From NCBI RefSeq assembly GCF_030580675.1, contig NZ_JAUQUB010000003.1:62001-126000 (forward strand): a stretch of 64,000 nucleotides of DNA, in the 5' to 3' direction. The notes under the pieces were generated by a model. That model was given only the letters and a program-made list of their open reading frames with translations. It was not told where the DNA came from and did not search any database. Origin of the DNA: Antiquaquibacter soli. Its GTDB lineage: Bacteria > Actinomycetota > Actinomycetes > Actinomycetales > Microbacteriaceae. A program made the position numbers and the translations under genes. The first letter of the stretch is position 1. Every line of letters starts with the position of its first letter. This document shows positions 1 through 9,135 of this stretch, piece by piece.

Positions 1-2
1 CC

Positions 3-1352
3 GAGCCGCTCGAGGTCGAGTTCAGCGTGCCCGAATCGGACGACCCGGTCTTCGTCCTCGGCGAGGACGCGAGCACCGGCACCGGCACCGCGTTCGTCGA
101 CTCTCAGTGGGATGCCGAGCGCGGGGTCGTCACGGCGACCGTCGACCACCTCTCCTGGTTCTCCCCCGTGGCCGTCGACGAGAAGAAGTTCAGCGACACC
201 GTCGCGGACTGGATCGAGCAGTCCGCCGGAGTGAACACCGCGCGCCCGGACTGCGTCGGCGCCGACGAGGAACTCACGTTCTCGAGCATCCCGGACAACA
301 TCGTCTGGCCGTGCGCGACGGAGCAGGGCGACTCGGTGGAGTTCAGCCTCCAGTCGAACTCCGGGCTCGTGTGGGAGGTGCTCACCGAACCCCAGGCCGA
401 CTACGAGCCGCTCACCGCCCTCACGCTCTCCGGCATTGCCACGATCGAGCTCGCCAAGACCGTCGCGGCGGGCCTCCAGGGCGACACCGTGCTCCTGCCG
501 CTCGAGACCGTGAAGGGATCGTTCGAGCTCGGGGAGGCTCCCTACACGATCGCGCTCCAGGTCGAGCCCGGTCTGTCGCAAGTCACCACGCTCCTCTTCG
601 GCCTGAGCATGATGTTCCCGTCGAAGTGGCTCGACCTCATCTCGAAAGCCGAGTGCCTGGTCGACGTCGTGAAGTCGGCGACCTCGTCGCCCAGCGGGGA
701 GACCTGGCGCACCGTCTGGGGGTGCGCGGCGAGCATCCTCACCGGTGCCGGCGGCGCACTGCTGAGCATTCTCACCACCGGGCCCGGACTCTTCGCGACG
801 CAGATGGACGGGCTCAGCCGCGAGCTCAGCCAGACCAACACGGTGCAATTCACCCTCGGCTACAGCGACCCCACGCAACTCGACGACAAGCCCGCCGGGG
901 CGTCGTGGCTGTACGAGCTGCCGCAGGAGATCGTCGCCGACCCCGCCGAAGAGGTCGCCGCCCCGGTTCCGGTCGGTGACGGGACCGTCGTGTTCCAGCA
1001 CAGCTCGAGCGTGTGGGTGGGCTGCGAAGGCAAGGCCCACAAGATCATCTTCTACCTCGACGGGGACTACACCGAGCTGAGCTTCGGCCTGGGACTGCAG
1101 GCGCACGCGCCCGAAGGGATGACGGCGGACATCGAGATGCGCGCCGTCGCCGAGGAGGACAGCCGACTTGTGCTGCCCGAGAACTACTCGGGGGAAATCG
1201 GTCGCTGGAGCATCACGCGCGGCCAGCCGCTCGAACGGCAGACCGTGGATGTCACCGGCGTGTGGTCGGTGTCCGTGTCCGCCATCACGAGCACCCCGTG
1301 CGGCTCGGCGGACATCGGCTACGCGGCCCTGCTCGACGCCTACGTGCGCTAG
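3..1352 (+). CDS. Hypothetical protein, 5' truncated by window edge
   Basis: The reading frame is open from base 3, so the true start lies upstream; the GTG at 27 looks internal. About 450 residues are visible. The composition is acidic, with short hydrophobic stretches in the middle (a Leu/Ser/Gly-rich run near residue 250) and scattered Cys residues, which would suit an exported or surface protein, but the signal peptide would be outside the window. I do not recognise a family. It is followed after 17 nt by a kinase gene with its own promoter, so no functional link is implied. Coding is well supported by length and codon use; function is unknown. Confidence 0.75.
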   Translation, partial: EPLEVEFSVPESDDPVFVLGEDASTGTGTAFVDSQWDAERGVVTATVDHLSWFSPVAVDEKKFSDTVADWIEQSAGVNTARPDCVGADEELTFSSIPDNIVWPCATEQGDSVEFSLQSNSGLVWEVLTEPQADYEPLTALTLSGIATIELAKTVAAGLQGDTVLLPLETVKGSFELGEAPYTIALQVEPGLSQVTTLLFGLSMMFPSKWLDLISKAECLVDVVKSATSSPSGETWRTVWGCAASILTGAGGALLSILTTGPGLFATQMDGLSRELSQTNTVQFTLGYSDPTQLDDKPAGASWLYELPQEIVADPAEEVAAPVPVGDGTVVFQHSSSVWVGCEGKAHKIIFYLDGDYTELSFGLGLQAHAPEGMTADIEMRAVAEEDSRLVLPENYSGEIGRWSITRGQPLERQTVDVTGVWSVSVSAITSTPCGSADIGYAALLDAYVR

Positions 1353-1357
1353 CTGCC

Positions 1358-1363
1358 TAGGCT
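1358..1363 (+). promoter_or_regulatory. -10 element, leaderless promoter of kinase gene
   Basis: TAGGCT ends 6 nt before the GTG at 1370, and no Shine-Dalgarno lies between them. Confidence 0.5.
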
Positions 1364-1369
1364 GGTGGC

Positions 1370-1993
1370 GTGTCGCGGTTCGAGTCGGTCGAGGAGCTCG
1401 TCACCCACCTCTCGAGGCCGCTCGAGCGGCGCCGCGTGGTGGGGATCGCGGGGGCACCCGGGGCGGGCAAGTCGACCATCGCCGAAGCGGTGGCGCGGAG
1501 CATCCCGACCGCCGCGCTCCTGCCGATGGACGGCTACCACTACCCCCAATCGGTGCTGCGCGACCTCGGCCGCCGCGACCGGATGGGGGCGCCCGACACG
1601 TTCGACGTCGACGCGTTCGTCGCGACGCTCGAGAGCGTTCGCGTCTCCGACGTCGCCGTGCTCGCCCGCGGGTTCGACCGCACCATCGAGGAGCCCGTGC
1701 CCGACGCGATCACGATCGCCCCGGAGAAGTGCACCGTCATCGTCGAAGGCAACTACCTGCTGCTCGACTCCGGCGGCTGGGAGCGCGTCGCGCCGCTGCT
1801 CGACGAGTCGTTCGTGATCGAGGTCGACGACGCCGTGCGCATCGAACGGCTCGTCGCGCGCCACATCCGCTTCGGCAAGAGCGAGCCGGATGCCCGTGCC
1901 TGGGCCCTCGGACCCGACGAGTCCAACGCCCGCCTCATCGCCGCCACCGCGAGCCGCGCCGACCACGTGATCGCGCTGGACGCCGGACGGTAG
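1370..1993 (+). CDS. Nucleoside/nucleotide kinase family P-loop protein
   Basis: A 207-residue cytosolic protein. Residues 28-36 form a Walker A loop (GAPGAGKST), followed by a DGYH segment near residue 57, as in the pantothenate kinase/uridine kinase-like P-loop family. It probably transfers phosphate from ATP to a small hydroxyl-bearing substrate such as a nucleoside or sugar. The substrate cannot be read from sequence. The GTG start at 1370 is supported by a TAGGCT box 6 nt upstream. It sits immediately before purS but has its own promoter. Confidence 0.8.
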   Translation: MSRFESVEELVTHLSRPLERRRVVGIAGAPGAGKSTIAEAVARSIPTAALLPMDGYHYPQSVLRDLGRRDRMGAPDTFDVDAFVATLESVRVSDVAVLARGFDRTIEEPVPDAITIAPEKCTVIVEGNYLLLDSGGWERVAPLLDESFVIEVDDAVRIERLVARHIRFGKSEPDARAWALGPDESNARLIAATASRADHVIALDAGR

Positions 1994-1996
1994 ACT
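1991..1996 (+). promoter_or_regulatory. Putative -10 of purSQ
   Basis: TAGACT overlaps the kinase stop codon and is followed by a roughly 40-nt leader with a GGGGAGA ribosome site before the purS GTG. The -35 is weak, so this is an inference from the hexamer and spacing. Confidence 0.35.
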
Positions 1997-2035
1997 GGGG
2001 CCATCCCACCCACCGTCGAAATCGGGGAGACCACC
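1994..2035 (+). promoter_or_regulatory. purSQ leader with ribosome binding site
   Basis: The 42-nt stretch between the kinase stop and purS holds GGGGAGA 7 nt before the GTG. No riboswitch-like structure is visible in so short a leader. Confidence 0.35.
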
Positions 2036-2314
2036 GTGCCCACCATCGTCGTCGAGGTCATGCCCAAGGCGGAGCTGCTCGACCCCCAGGGCAAGGCCGT
2101 GGCCGGCGCCCTCGCGCGACTCGGCAAGAGCGAGTTCACCGGTGTGCGCATCGGCAAGCGCTTCGAGCTCACCGTCGACGGCCCCGTGGACGAGGCGCTC
2201 CTCGCCGAGGTGCGCGAGATCGCCGAGGACCTGCTCGCGAACACCGTCATCGAGGACGTGGTGAGTGTGCACCAGGCCGATGTCGAGACCGTCGCCGCGG
2301 GGGAGACCCACTAG
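2036..2314 (+). CDS. purS: Phosphoribosylformylglycinamidine synthase subunit PurS
   Basis: A 92-residue small subunit of FGAM synthase, step four of purine synthesis. PurS bridges PurQ and PurL so that ammonia from glutamine reaches FGAR. The sequence shows the family pattern: an N-terminal beta strand (VEVMPK), then a DPQGKAV segment, the KRFEL strand and a C-terminal helix. Its length is typical. The start is GTG at 2036 behind GGGGAGA. It overlaps purQ by 1 nt, indicating translational coupling. Confidence 0.95.
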   Translation: MPTIVVEVMPKAELLDPQGKAVAGALARLGKSEFTGVRIGKRFELTVDGPVDEALLAEVREIAEDLLANTVIEDVVSVHQADVETVAAGETH

Positions 2315-3009
2315 TGCGCATCGGCGTCGTCACCTTCCCCGGCTCGCTCGACGACCGCGACGCGCAGCGCGCCGTGCGGCTCGCGGGCGCCGAGCCCGTC
2401 GCCCTCTGGCACGGCGACCACGACCTCCAGGGCGTCGACGCGATCGTCCTCCCCGGCGGGTTCAGCTACGGCGACTACCTGCGGTGCGGCGCGATCGCCG
2501 CCGTGTCGCCCATCATGACCGAGGTCGTGTCCGCCGCGAACTCGGGGATGCCCGTGCTCGGCATCTGCAACGGCTTCCAGATCCTCGTCGAGGCGCACCT
2601 GCTGCCGGGCGGCCTCATCCGCAACGACCACGGCGACTTCATCTGCCGCGACCAGCGCCTGCGCGTCGAGAACACCTCCACCGACTGGACCAACGGCTTC
2701 ACGGCCGGCCAGGAGATCACGATCCCCCTGAAGAACGGCGAGGGCGGCTTCATCGCCGACGCGGAGACGATCGCCCGGCTCGAGGGCGAGGGGCGCGTCG
2801 TGTTCCGCTACCTCGACGTCAACCCGAACGGCTCGATCGACGACATCGCCGGCATCACCAACGAGCGCGGCAACGTCGTCGGACTCATGCCGCACCCGGA
2901 GCACGCGACGGAGCCCGGCTTCGGCCCGGACACCCCCGCCGCGATGCGCTCGGGCGTCGACGGCCTGACGTTCTTCACGAGTGCGATCTCGGCACTCGTC
3001 TCGCGCTAG
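2314..3009 (+). CDS. purQ: Phosphoribosylformylglycinamidine synthase subunit PurQ (glutaminase)
   Basis: A 231-residue class I glutamine amidotransferase subunit that hydrolyses glutamine to feed ammonia to PurL. The nucleophile Cys is at residue 85 (GICNGFQ), and the His-Glu pair is at residues 194 and 196 (HPEH). The start is the GTG at 2314, which overlaps the last base of the purS stop; the open frame extends further upstream, but only as the shadow of purS. It is co-transcribed with purS. purL lies 1.4 kb downstream, beyond two genes on the other strand. Confidence 0.95.
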   Translation: MRIGVVTFPGSLDDRDAQRAVRLAGAEPVALWHGDHDLQGVDAIVLPGGFSYGDYLRCGAIAAVSPIMTEVVSAANSGMPVLGICNGFQILVEAHLLPGGLIRNDHGDFICRDQRLRVENTSTDWTNGFTAGQEITIPLKNGEGGFIADAETIARLEGEGRVVFRYLDVNPNGSIDDIAGITNERGNVVGLMPHPEHATEPGFGPDTPAAMRSGVDGLTFFTSAISALVSR

Positions 3010-3017
3010 CCGCCGCA

Positions 3018-3059
3018 TCCGCCCTTTCCGGCGGAATCCGGACGCCGCGGCGTTCGGAT
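3018..3059. terminator. Two adjacent hairpins between convergent genes
   Basis: A TCCGCC/GGCGGA stem with a 6-nt loop (3018-3035) is followed by a near-perfect 24-bp palindrome (3036-3059, ATCCG...CGGAT arms). They lie between the convergent purQ and DUF1801 ends. There is no U-tract, so a bidirectional terminator role is inferred from position. Confidence 0.4.
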
Positions 3060-3084
3060 CGCGCCGGAACTCGCGGATCCGCCG

Positions 3085-3483
3085 CTACGCCCGCTGCCAC
3101 GCCTTCGCGACGAGCTGCTCGAGCACGCTCTCGTCGAGCGCGTCGAGCCTCTTCACGTAGAGGCACGCGACGCTCGTCGTGTGCGGGCCGAGCTGCTCCA
3201 GGAGCGCGTCGCCGGATGACTCGTGCAGACCGTAGAAGGTGAGCGCGGCCTTGCGCGGCGAGAAGCCGACGACCGGCAAGTCGTACGTCCCGGTGGTGTT
3301 CGTGTACGGCGTGGACCCGAAGCCGACGATCGACGGACCCCACATCACCGCCGGCTCCCCGGTGACCCGCTCCATGAGCTCGCGGACCCGGTGCCCCTCG
3401 GCTCGGCGGCGGGCATCCGGAACCGACTCGAGGAACGCGGTCACGTCCGCGTCGGTGGGGCGGGTCTTCGGTTCGGTCGCCAT
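3085..3483 (-). CDS. DUF1801 (YdhG-like) domain protein
   Basis: A 132-residue protein whose MWGPSIVGFG, DLPVVGFSPRKAALTFY and CLYVKRLDALD segments match the DUF1801 fold, a small single-domain protein of unknown biochemical role. The start is the ATG at 3483 rather than a GTG 24 nt upstream, because a TACCCT box ends 6 nt before it. It is monocistronic, convergent with purQ, and divergent from nothing. Confidence 0.8.
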   Translation of the reverse strand: MATEPKTRPTDADVTAFLESVPDARRRAEGHRVRELMERVTGEPAVMWGPSIVGFGSTPYTNTTGTYDLPVVGFSPRKAALTFYGLHESSGDALLEQLGPHTTSVACLYVKRLDALDESVLEQLVAKAWQRA

Positions 3484-3489
3484 GCGGCG

Positions 3490-3495
3490 AGGGTA
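3490..3495 (-). promoter_or_regulatory. -10 element, DUF1801 gene
   Basis: TACCCT (minus strand), 6 nt before ATG 3483. It decides the shorter start. Confidence 0.5.
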
Positions 3496-3523
3496 CCGCG
3501 CCCGCATTCCCGCGGAAAAGGCG

Positions 3524-4375
3524 CTACAGCAGGAAGATCGGGATGCTGCCCGGGTTGCGGGCGTGCACGATCACGAGGAACACGATCGCATCGAACAGCA
3601 GGTGCACGGTGAGCACGTACGGCAGCGACTTCGTCTGCGAGTAGATCCAGCCCTGCAGCAGCGCGAACGGGATCGTCAACAGCGGCCCCCACGCCTGGTA
3701 GCCCAGCTCCCACAGGAACGACACGAAGATCACGGTCTGCAGGATGTTCGCCTGCCACGTCGCGAAGTGCCGCTTGAACAGCACGAATACGGTGAGGATG
3801 AAGAACAGCTCGTCCCACGTGCCGACGGCGTTCACGCCCACGAAGAGACGGGCGATCTCGCTCGGCTCGGTGACCGCCGGCCAGTTGAGGTAGACGCCGG
3901 AGCTGATGAAGTAGAACGGCAGGATGAGCCAGCCCAGCAGCAGCACGACCGCGAGGTACCCCCACTGCACGCGCGTCCAAGGCCATCCCCCTCGCCAGCG
4001 GAAGCGGATGCGGTAGTCGCGGAACACGAACCTCGACACCAGGTACGGCACCGCGACAGCGGCGGCGAGCACGAAGCCCAACAGGAAGAAGTTGCCCCAC
4101 GAGATGTCCGCCTCCACCGAGACGGTCGACACGATGACCATGCCGATCGCGATGAGGAGCAGGTCGCGCGACAGCTCGCGCGTGAGGCGGCGGCGGTCGA
4201 ACAGGAACGCGGTCACGAGCGCGGCGGCGAGCATCCCGTAGCCCGTCACGATGACGGGGACCGACGCGTGCCGCCACGCGAACAGGAACAGCGCCGACCC
4301 GGACAGCAGGATGCCCGGCAGCAGCGCCCACGACAGTGCGGGCTTCGGGTCGTCGATCGCGGCGTCGGCGGGCAC
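3524..4375 (-). CDS. CPBP-like integral membrane protein
   Basis: A 283-residue polytopic membrane protein with about eight hydrophobic segments. The C-terminal half resembles the CPBP (CAAX protease/bacteriocin-processing) domain: a WDELFF segment stands where the EExxxR motif is expected, followed by WELGYQAWG and HLLFDAI (HxxxD). The first motif is degenerate (DE, no clear Arg at the usual spacing), so protease activity is uncertain. GTG start with a TAGGCT box 6 nt upstream. It lies between purSQ and purL on the other strand. Confidence 0.65.
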   Translation of the reverse strand: MPADAAIDDPKPALSWALLPGILLSGSALFLFAWRHASVPVIVTGYGMLAAALVTAFLFDRRRLTRELSRDLLLIAIGMVIVSTVSVEADISWGNFFLLGFVLAAAVAVPYLVSRFVFRDYRIRFRWRGGWPWTRVQWGYLAVVLLLGWLILPFYFISSGVYLNWPAVTEPSEIARLFVGVNAVGTWDELFFILTVFVLFKRHFATWQANILQTVIFVSFLWELGYQAWGPLLTIPFALLQGWIYSQTKSLPYVLTVHLLFDAIVFLVIVHARNPGSIPIFLL

Positions 4376-4381
4376 GGGACC

Positions 4382-4387
4382 AGCCTA
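4382..4387 (-). promoter_or_regulatory. -10 element, CPBP-like gene
   Basis: TAGGCT (minus strand), 6 nt before GTG 4375. Confidence 0.5.
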
Positions 4388-4397
4388 TGCGCCCGGG

Positions 4398-4403
4398 TAG
4401 AAT
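4398..4403 (+). promoter_or_regulatory. Putative -10 of purL
   Basis: TAGAAT lies 34 nt before the purL GTG and 10 nt from the divergent TAGGCT box, so the two promoters overlap back to back. No convincing -35 was seen. Confidence 0.4.
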
Positions 4404-4437
4404 CGAGGCATCCGGCCGCCCTCTCCCCTGGAGCCTC

Positions 4438-6729
4438 GTGACCCCCACCTCCGGTGCCGACACCGTTTCGAATGCCGCTGCGACCCCCGAGAAGGAGCAG
4501 CCGTTCGCGGCCCTCGGGTTGAAGCCCGACGAGTACGAGCTCATCAAGAGCATCCTCGGCCGACGCCCGACGAGCGGTGAGCTCGCCATGTACTCGGTGA
4601 TGTGGAGCGAGCACTGCTCCTACAAGAGCTCGAAGAAGTACCTGCGCCAGTTCGGCCAGAAGGTCTCCGAGAACATGAAGAAGAATCTCATGGTCGGCAT
4701 GGGCGAGAACGCGGGCGTCATCGACGTCGGCGAGGGCTGGGCGGTCACGTTCAAGATCGAGTCGCACAACCACCCGAGCTACATCGAGCCGTTCCAGGGC
4801 GCCGCCACCGGCGTGGGCGGCATCGTGCGCGACATCATCTCCATGGGCGCTCGCCCGGTTGCGGTGATGGATGCCCTCCGCTTCGGTCAGATCGACGACC
4901 CCGACACCGCGCGCGTCGTGCACGGAGTCGTGTCGGGCATCTCGTTCTACGGCAACTGCCTCGGCCTGCCGAACATCGGCGGGGAGACCTGGTTCGACCC
5001 GGTGTACCAGGCGAACCCGCTCGTCAACGCGCTCGCGGTCGGCGTCCTCCGTCACGAGGACCTGCACCTCGCGAACGCGCGCGGCGTGGGCAACAAGGTC
5101 GTGCTGTTCGGCGCCCGAACCGGTGGGGACGGCATCGGGGGCGCGAGCATCCTCGCGTCCGACAGCTTCTCCGAGGGCGGGCCGACGAAGCGCCCCGCGG
5201 TCCAGGTGGGCGACCCGTTCGCCGAGAAGGTGCTCATCGAGTGCTGCCTGGAACTCTTCGCGGGCGACCTCGTGGAGGGCATCCAGGATCTCGGCGCCGC
5301 CGGCATCTCGTGCGCGACGAGCGAGCTCGCCTCCAACGGCGACGGCGGCATGTTCATCGAGCTGGAGAAGGTGCTGCTGCGCGACCCGACCCTCACGGCC
5401 GAGGAGATCCTCATGTCGGAGAGCCAGGAGCGCATGATGGCGATCGTCACGCCGGAGAAGCTCGAGGGCTTCCTCGCGGTCACCGCCAAGTGGGATGTCG
5501 AGACGAGCGTGCTCGGCGAGGTCACCGACACCGGCCGCCTCATCATCAACTGGCACGGCGAAGAGATCGTCAACGTCGACCCGCGCACCGTCGCCGTCGA
5601 CGGCCCCGTCTACGACCGCCCGGTCGCCTACCCGGCGTGGCTGGATGCCCTGCAGGCCGACACCACGGCGAGCCTGCCGCGCTCCACCGACCTGCGCGCC
5701 GACACGCTGCGACTCGTCGGCAGCCCGAACCTCGCCGACAAGGCCTGGATCACCAACCAGTACGACCGCTACGTCATGGGCAACACGGCGCTGTCCTTCC
5801 CGGACGACGGCGGCATGGTGCGCGTCGACGAAGAGTCGGGTCTCGGCTTCGCGGTCGCCACCGACGCCAATGGCCGCTACTGCCAGCTCGACCCGTACCG
5901 CGGCGCGCAACTCGCTCTCGCGGAGGCGTACCGCAACGTCGCCGCCACCGGCGCGACGCCGGTCGCGGTGTCCGACTGCCTCAACTTCGGCTCGCCGGAG
6001 AACCCCGAGGTGATGTGGCAGTTCTCCCGCGCGGTGGAGGGGCTCGCCGACGGATGCCTCGAGCTCGAGATCCCGGTCACGGGCGGCAACGTGTCGTTCT
6101 ACAACCAGACCGGGGATGTGCCGATCCACCCGACCCCGGTGGTCGCGGTGCTCGGCACGATCGACGACGTGGCGCGCCGCATCCCGTCCGGCTGGCAGGA
6201 CGAGGGCGACAACATCTACCTGCTGGGCACCACGCGCGACGAGCTCGACGGCTCGGCGTGGGCGGGAGTCATCCACGACCACCTCGGCGGCGTGCCGCCG
6301 CTCGTCGACCTCGCCGGCGAGGCGTCCCTCGCGGGTCTCATCTCGGGCGGCGCGCAGGAGAGCCTCATCGCGTCCGCGCACGACCTCGCCGACGGCGGCC
6401 TCGCGACCGCGCTCGTCGACAGCGTGCTGCGCTTCGGCGTCGGTGCCCGCGTCTGGATCTCGGAGATCATGGAGCGCGACGGCGTGGATGCGACGGCGGC
6501 TCTGTTCAGCGAGTCGACGGGCCGGATGCTCGTGTCGGTGCCGCGCGAGGACGACGTGAAGTTCCGCGGACTGTGCGAGGGACGCGGGTACCCCGTGCTC
6601 CGCATCGGCGTCACCGAGAACTCGGGACAGCTCGAGCTGCAGGATCACTTCACGCTCTCGATCGACGAGCTGCGGGGGGCATCCCGTTCCACCCTCGCCG
6701 AGGCCTTCGGCCCCGTCGTCGGGTACTAG
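4438..6729 (+). CDS. purL: Phosphoribosylformylglycinamidine synthase subunit PurL
   Basis: A 763-residue small-type PurL, the synthetase that converts FGAR to FGAM with ATP and ammonia from PurQ. An ESHNHPSY segment at residues 108-115 carries the conserved active-site His; glycine-rich ATP-binding segments ([20 protein letters not shown]) and two tandem AIRS-like halves follow. The GTG at 4438 gives the family length; earlier in-frame starts would run into the promoter. It is separated from purSQ by two minus-strand genes, so it needs its own promoter. Confidence 0.95.
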   Translation: MTPTSGADTVSNAAATPEKEQPFAALGLKPDEYELIKSILGRRPTSGELAMYSVMWSEHCSYKSSKKYLRQFGQKVSENMKKNLMVGMGENAGVIDVGEGWAVTFKIESHNHPSYIEPFQGAATGVGGIVRDIISMGARPVAVMDALRFGQIDDPDTARVVHGVVSGISFYGNCLGLPNIGGETWFDPVYQANPLVNALAVGVLRHEDLHLANARGVGNKVVLFGARTGGDGIGGASILASDSFSEGGPTKRPAVQVGDPFAEKVLIECCLELFAGDLVEGIQDLGAAGISCATSELASNGDGGMFIELEKVLLRDPTLTAEEILMSESQERMMAIVTPEKLEGFLAVTAKWDVETSVLGEVTDTGRLIINWHGEEIVNVDPRTVAVDGPVYDRPVAYPAWLDALQADTTASLPRSTDLRADTLRLVGSPNLADKAWITNQYDRYVMGNTALSFPDDGGMVRVDEESGLGFAVATDANGRYCQLDPYRGAQLALAEAYRNVAATGATPVAVSDCLNFGSPENPEVMWQFSRAVEGLADGCLELEIPVTGGNVSFYNQTGDVPIHPTPVVAVLGTIDDVARRIPSGWQDEGDNIYLLGTTRDELDGSAWAGVIHDHLGGVPPLVDLAGEASLAGLISGGAQESLIASAHDLADGGLATALVDSVLRFGVGARVWISEIMERDGVDATAALFSESTGRMLVSVPREDDVKFRGLCEGRGYPVLRIGVTENSGQLELQDHFTLSIDELRGASRSTLAEAFGPVVGY

Positions 6730-6746
6730 GGCGGCGCGCCGCCGGT

Positions 6747-6804
6747 CGAGGTGAGACTTATCGGGGTTCAGGAGGCCACCGAAACCCCGGTTTCTCTCAC
6801 CTCG
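6747..6804. repeat. 58-bp palindromic repeat, copy 1
   Basis: The outer arms CGAGGTGAGA (6747-6756) and TCTCACCTCG (6795-6804) are exact complements. A nested stem CGGGGTT (6762-6768)/AACCCCG (6783-6789) encloses a 14-nt loop. The element is exactly 58 bp, the same as the copies at 7729 and 49230, and the inner GC blocks sit at the same offsets. It lies between purL and the VSR-like gene, upstream of that gene's start. Confidence 0.85.
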
Positions 6805-6860
6805 GCACGTGCTGGGGATAGCAGACGGCGTAAGTGGCGCGAGGGAGCCACAGTGACGGG

Positions 6861-7736
6861 ATGCCCCTACCCGACGAACTTGACCCCCGCGGATTCTCCG
6901 TTCGCGACGGCCTCCGCGCCGGACTGACCCCCGATCAGTTGCGCGCACGTCGCCTCGTGGCCCCGCACCGGGGCACCCGGTCGACCGCGGCGCCCTCGTC
7001 CGTCGAGGAGCGCGCGCACGCTCTCGCTCCTCTCCTGACCGTCGGCGACCGCTTCTCCCACACCACTGCCGCCCTGCTGCACGGGATGCGGCTGCCGTCC
7101 GGGCATCGGGAGGTAGCCATGCACCTCACCTCGACCCAGCGCCCGCGAGCGCCACAGATCGCGGGAGTGGCCGGGCACCGGTCGTCGGTAACCGAAACGG
7201 TCACGGTGGACGACCTCCCCGCGTCGTCGCCCGTGGTCGCGTGGGTGGAGTGCTCGAGCATCCTCGCTCTCGACGATCTCATCGTGATGGGCGATGGGCT
7301 CGTCCGGCGGCGAAGACCGCAGGCCACGATGCCCCTCCTTTCGGCGGCCGTCGAGGGGCATCGCGGTCGTCGAGGTTTCCGCAGTCTCGAGAAAGCGCTC
7401 GCGCACATCCGCCCGGGGACCGACTCTGCGAGAGAGACCGAACTGCGCCTGCTCGTTGTGCGAGCGGGCCTGCCGGAGCCCGAGGTCAACGGGGAGATCC
7501 GCAACGAGTTCGGCGTGCTGCTCGGCCATGGGGATCTCGTGTTCCGGCGCGAACGGGTGCTCCTGGAGTACGAAGGGCGCCAGCACACCGATCCTCGGCA
7601 GTTCGCCATCGACATCGAGCGCCTCGACGTGATCATGGCGGAGAGCTGGCGGGTCATGCGTGTCGACCGAGTGCTCTTCGCCGACAAACACCGCCTTCTC
7701 TCCCGCCTGCGCGCCGCTCTCACCAGACCGAGGTGA
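6861..7736 (+). CDS. AbiEi-like N-terminus plus VSR/DUF559-like endonuclease-fold protein
   Basis: A 291-residue protein (GTG 6834 is a 9-residue longer alternative). The N-terminal half resembles the AbiEi-type antitoxin-like domain common in actinobacteria (HTTAALLHG, RLPSG, then a beta-rich region). Residues 180-290 look like the VSR/DUF559 nuclease fold: E184, D215 (GHGDLVF), E226-Y-E228-G-R-Q-H232, D241, and WRVMRV. This pattern is compatible with an active PD-(D/E)XK-type site. No toxin partner sits beside it. It is bracketed by two copies of a 58-bp palindrome; the stop TGA lies inside the second copy. Function is unknown. Confidence 0.8.
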   Translation: MPLPDELDPRGFSVRDGLRAGLTPDQLRARRLVAPHRGTRSTAAPSSVEERAHALAPLLTVGDRFSHTTAALLHGMRLPSGHREVAMHLTSTQRPRAPQIAGVAGHRSSVTETVTVDDLPASSPVVAWVECSSILALDDLIVMGDGLVRRRRPQATMPLLSAAVEGHRGRRGFRSLEKALAHIRPGTDSARETELRLLVVRAGLPEPEVNGEIRNEFGVLLGHGDLVFRRERVLLEYEGRQHTDPRQFAIDIERLDVIMAESWRVMRVDRVLFADKHRLLSRLRAALTRPR

Positions 7737-7786
7737 GAGCAGTCGGGGTCCGCCGGGGCAGGCGACGCCCACCTTCCCTCACCTCG
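7729..7786. repeat. 58-bp palindromic repeat, copy 2
   Basis: The arms CGAGGTGAGA (7729-7738) and CTCACCTCG (7778-7786) pair over at least 9 bp. The CGGGGTC block starts 5 nt after the left arm, as in copy 1. The stop codon of the upstream gene (7734-7736) is formed by the left arm. It sits between convergent genes, so it could also serve as a bidirectional terminator. Confidence 0.8.
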
Positions 7787-7802
7787 ATGATCGGGCGGGG
7801 TG

Positions 7803-8681
7803 CTACTCCGGGGCGAGTATCCCCGGGCCGGGGGTGAGGGCGTTGCGCTCGGCGGCGGCCGTGGCGGCGCGGAGCGCCGTCACGAGCGTGGCCGGGGGCG
7901 GCGCCGCGTCGAGGGACGTGAGCAGGCCGGCGAAGAACGCGTCGCCGCTGCCGACGGGGTGGATGCCGCGGCGGGCGGGGGCGGAGGAGTGCACGGAGCC
8001 GTCGGATGACACGGCCGCCGCTCCGCGCACCCCGTCGGTGACGACGGCGCTACGGCGCGAGCCGCCGTACCCCGCGAGCGTGGCGGCGAGAGCCGCGGCA
8101 TCCGTTCCGCCGCCGACGAGGGCCGACGCCTCCGCGACGTTGACCTTCACGAGGTCGGCGAGGGGCAGCAGCCGCGCGAGCGCGTCGCCGTGGGTGTCGA
8201 GAGCAAGCTGCCACCCGCGGGACCGCAGCTGCTCGAGGAGGGACGCGAGCTCGTCGAGCGGGGCGCGCACCGAGCCGGAGAGCGCGAGCCATCCGGATCC
8301 GGTCACGGCGAGCGCGGCCGCCCCGACCGCGGCGAGCTCGGCCGAGGACAGCTCCGCGGCCGGCTCGTATAGGTCGGTGGACACCGGCGACGAACCGAGC
8401 GGGTCGACGATGATGTGGCACGAGCGAGTGGGCGCGTCGACGGGCACCACGCGCAGGTCAAGTCCGGGTACGGATGACGCGATCCACTCGCCCGACGAGC
8501 CGCCGAGCGGCGCGACCGCCGCCACGTCAGCGCCGAGCTGAAGCGCCGCGCGCGCCACGTTGAGCCCCTTGCCGCCCGGCACGCGCACAACGGACTCGGT
8601 GCGGTTGACCTCGCCGATCGCGAACCCCGGAACGAGGTAGGTGACGTCGACGCTCGGCGAGAGGGCCAGGCACAGGATCAC
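7803..8681 (-). CDS. PfkB family hexose kinase (1-phosphofructokinase type)
   Basis: A 292-residue ATP-dependent sugar kinase. The N-terminus (ILCLALSPSVD) and GGKGLNVARA segment match the FruK/LacC branch, and HPVGSGDAFFAGLL holds the catalytic Asp and anion hole. LacC-type enzymes phosphorylate tagatose-6-P or fructose-1-P. With the class II aldolase at 14764 and the SIS protein at 20673, a tagatose-6-phosphate kinase role is plausible but not shown. GTG start at 8681, overlapping the upstream gene by 4 nt. Last gene of the minus-strand run. Confidence 0.85.
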   Translation of the reverse strand: MILCLALSPSVDVTYLVPGFAIGEVNRTESVVRVPGGKGLNVARAALQLGADVAAVAPLGGSSGEWIASSVPGLDLRVVPVDAPTRSCHIIVDPLGSSPVSTDLYEPAAELSSAELAAVGAAALAVTGSGWLALSGSVRAPLDELASLLEQLRSRGWQLALDTHGDALARLLPLADLVKVNVAEASALVGGGTDAAALAATLAGYGGSRRSAVVTDGVRGAAAVSSDGSVHSSAPARRGIHPVGSGDAFFAGLLTSLDAAPPPATLVTALRAATAAAERNALTPGPGILAPE

Positions 8682-9130
8682 GGCCGGTCCTCCCACGGCC
8701 GCACGACCCCGAGGCCGCGCGAGTCGCCGTCCTCGAGCACCTGCAGTGCAGCCGACGACACCTCGGCGGGGGTGTGCCAGCGCCGAGTGACGGGCACCCA
8801 CCCGAGCTGCAGCACGAGCGGCTCGGACAGGGCGGAGGGGAGGTCGGGGGCCGCCGCGGCGCTCGTCAGCACCCGCACGACGGGGCCCGTGACGGCGGTG
8901 CGGATCGCCTCGAGCGACGCGGGACTCACCGCCGGGTCGTACACGAGTGCGGCATCCCACGATCCGTCACCGATGAAGCCGGGCACCGTCGCGTCCGCCG
9001 AGAGCGGCACGACGCCGGTGGGCACGGATGACGCATCCCGCGCGACCCCGGTGACGCGGTGGCCCTCCGCGGCGAGCGTCGCCGCGGCCGGCCGGAGAAT
9101 ACCGGTGGCGCCGACGACGAGCACTCGCAT
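8678..9130 (-). CDS. Short Rossmann-fold NAD(P)-binding protein
   Basis: A 150-residue protein that begins with a dinucleotide-binding pattern (VVGATGILRPAA, GxxGxxxP) and continues in the style of a short-chain dehydrogenase/epimerase, but is about half the usual SDR length and lacks a visible YxxxK. It may be a binding or reductase subunit acting on a pathway intermediate. It lies 5 nt downstream of the IlvD/Edd dehydratase gene and overlaps the kinase gene by 4 nt, so it belongs to this operon. Substrate unknown. Confidence 0.7.
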   Translation of the reverse strand: MRVLVVGATGILRPAAATLAAEGHRVTGVARDASSVPTGVVPLSADATVPGFIGDGSWDAALVYDPAVSPASLEAIRTAVTGPVVRVLTSAAAAPDLPSALSEPLVLQLGWVPVTRRWHTPAEVSSAALQVLEDGDSRGLGVVRPWEDRP

Positions 9131-9135
9131 GGGAA

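Noticed and set aside
27-29. GTG as true start of the first gene
   Set aside because: The frame is open to the window edge with protein-like sequence before it; no ribosome site.
4246-6948. 900-codon open frame on the minus strand opposite purL
   Set aside because: It is the antisense shadow of a GC-rich gene: Arg/Ala/His-rich with no family pattern, while the plus strand is a clear PurL.
6861-7736. Type IV toxin-antitoxin (AbiE) system
   Set aside because: The N-terminus resembles the AbiEi domain, but there is no AbiEii toxin gene next to it and the C-terminus is nuclease-like.
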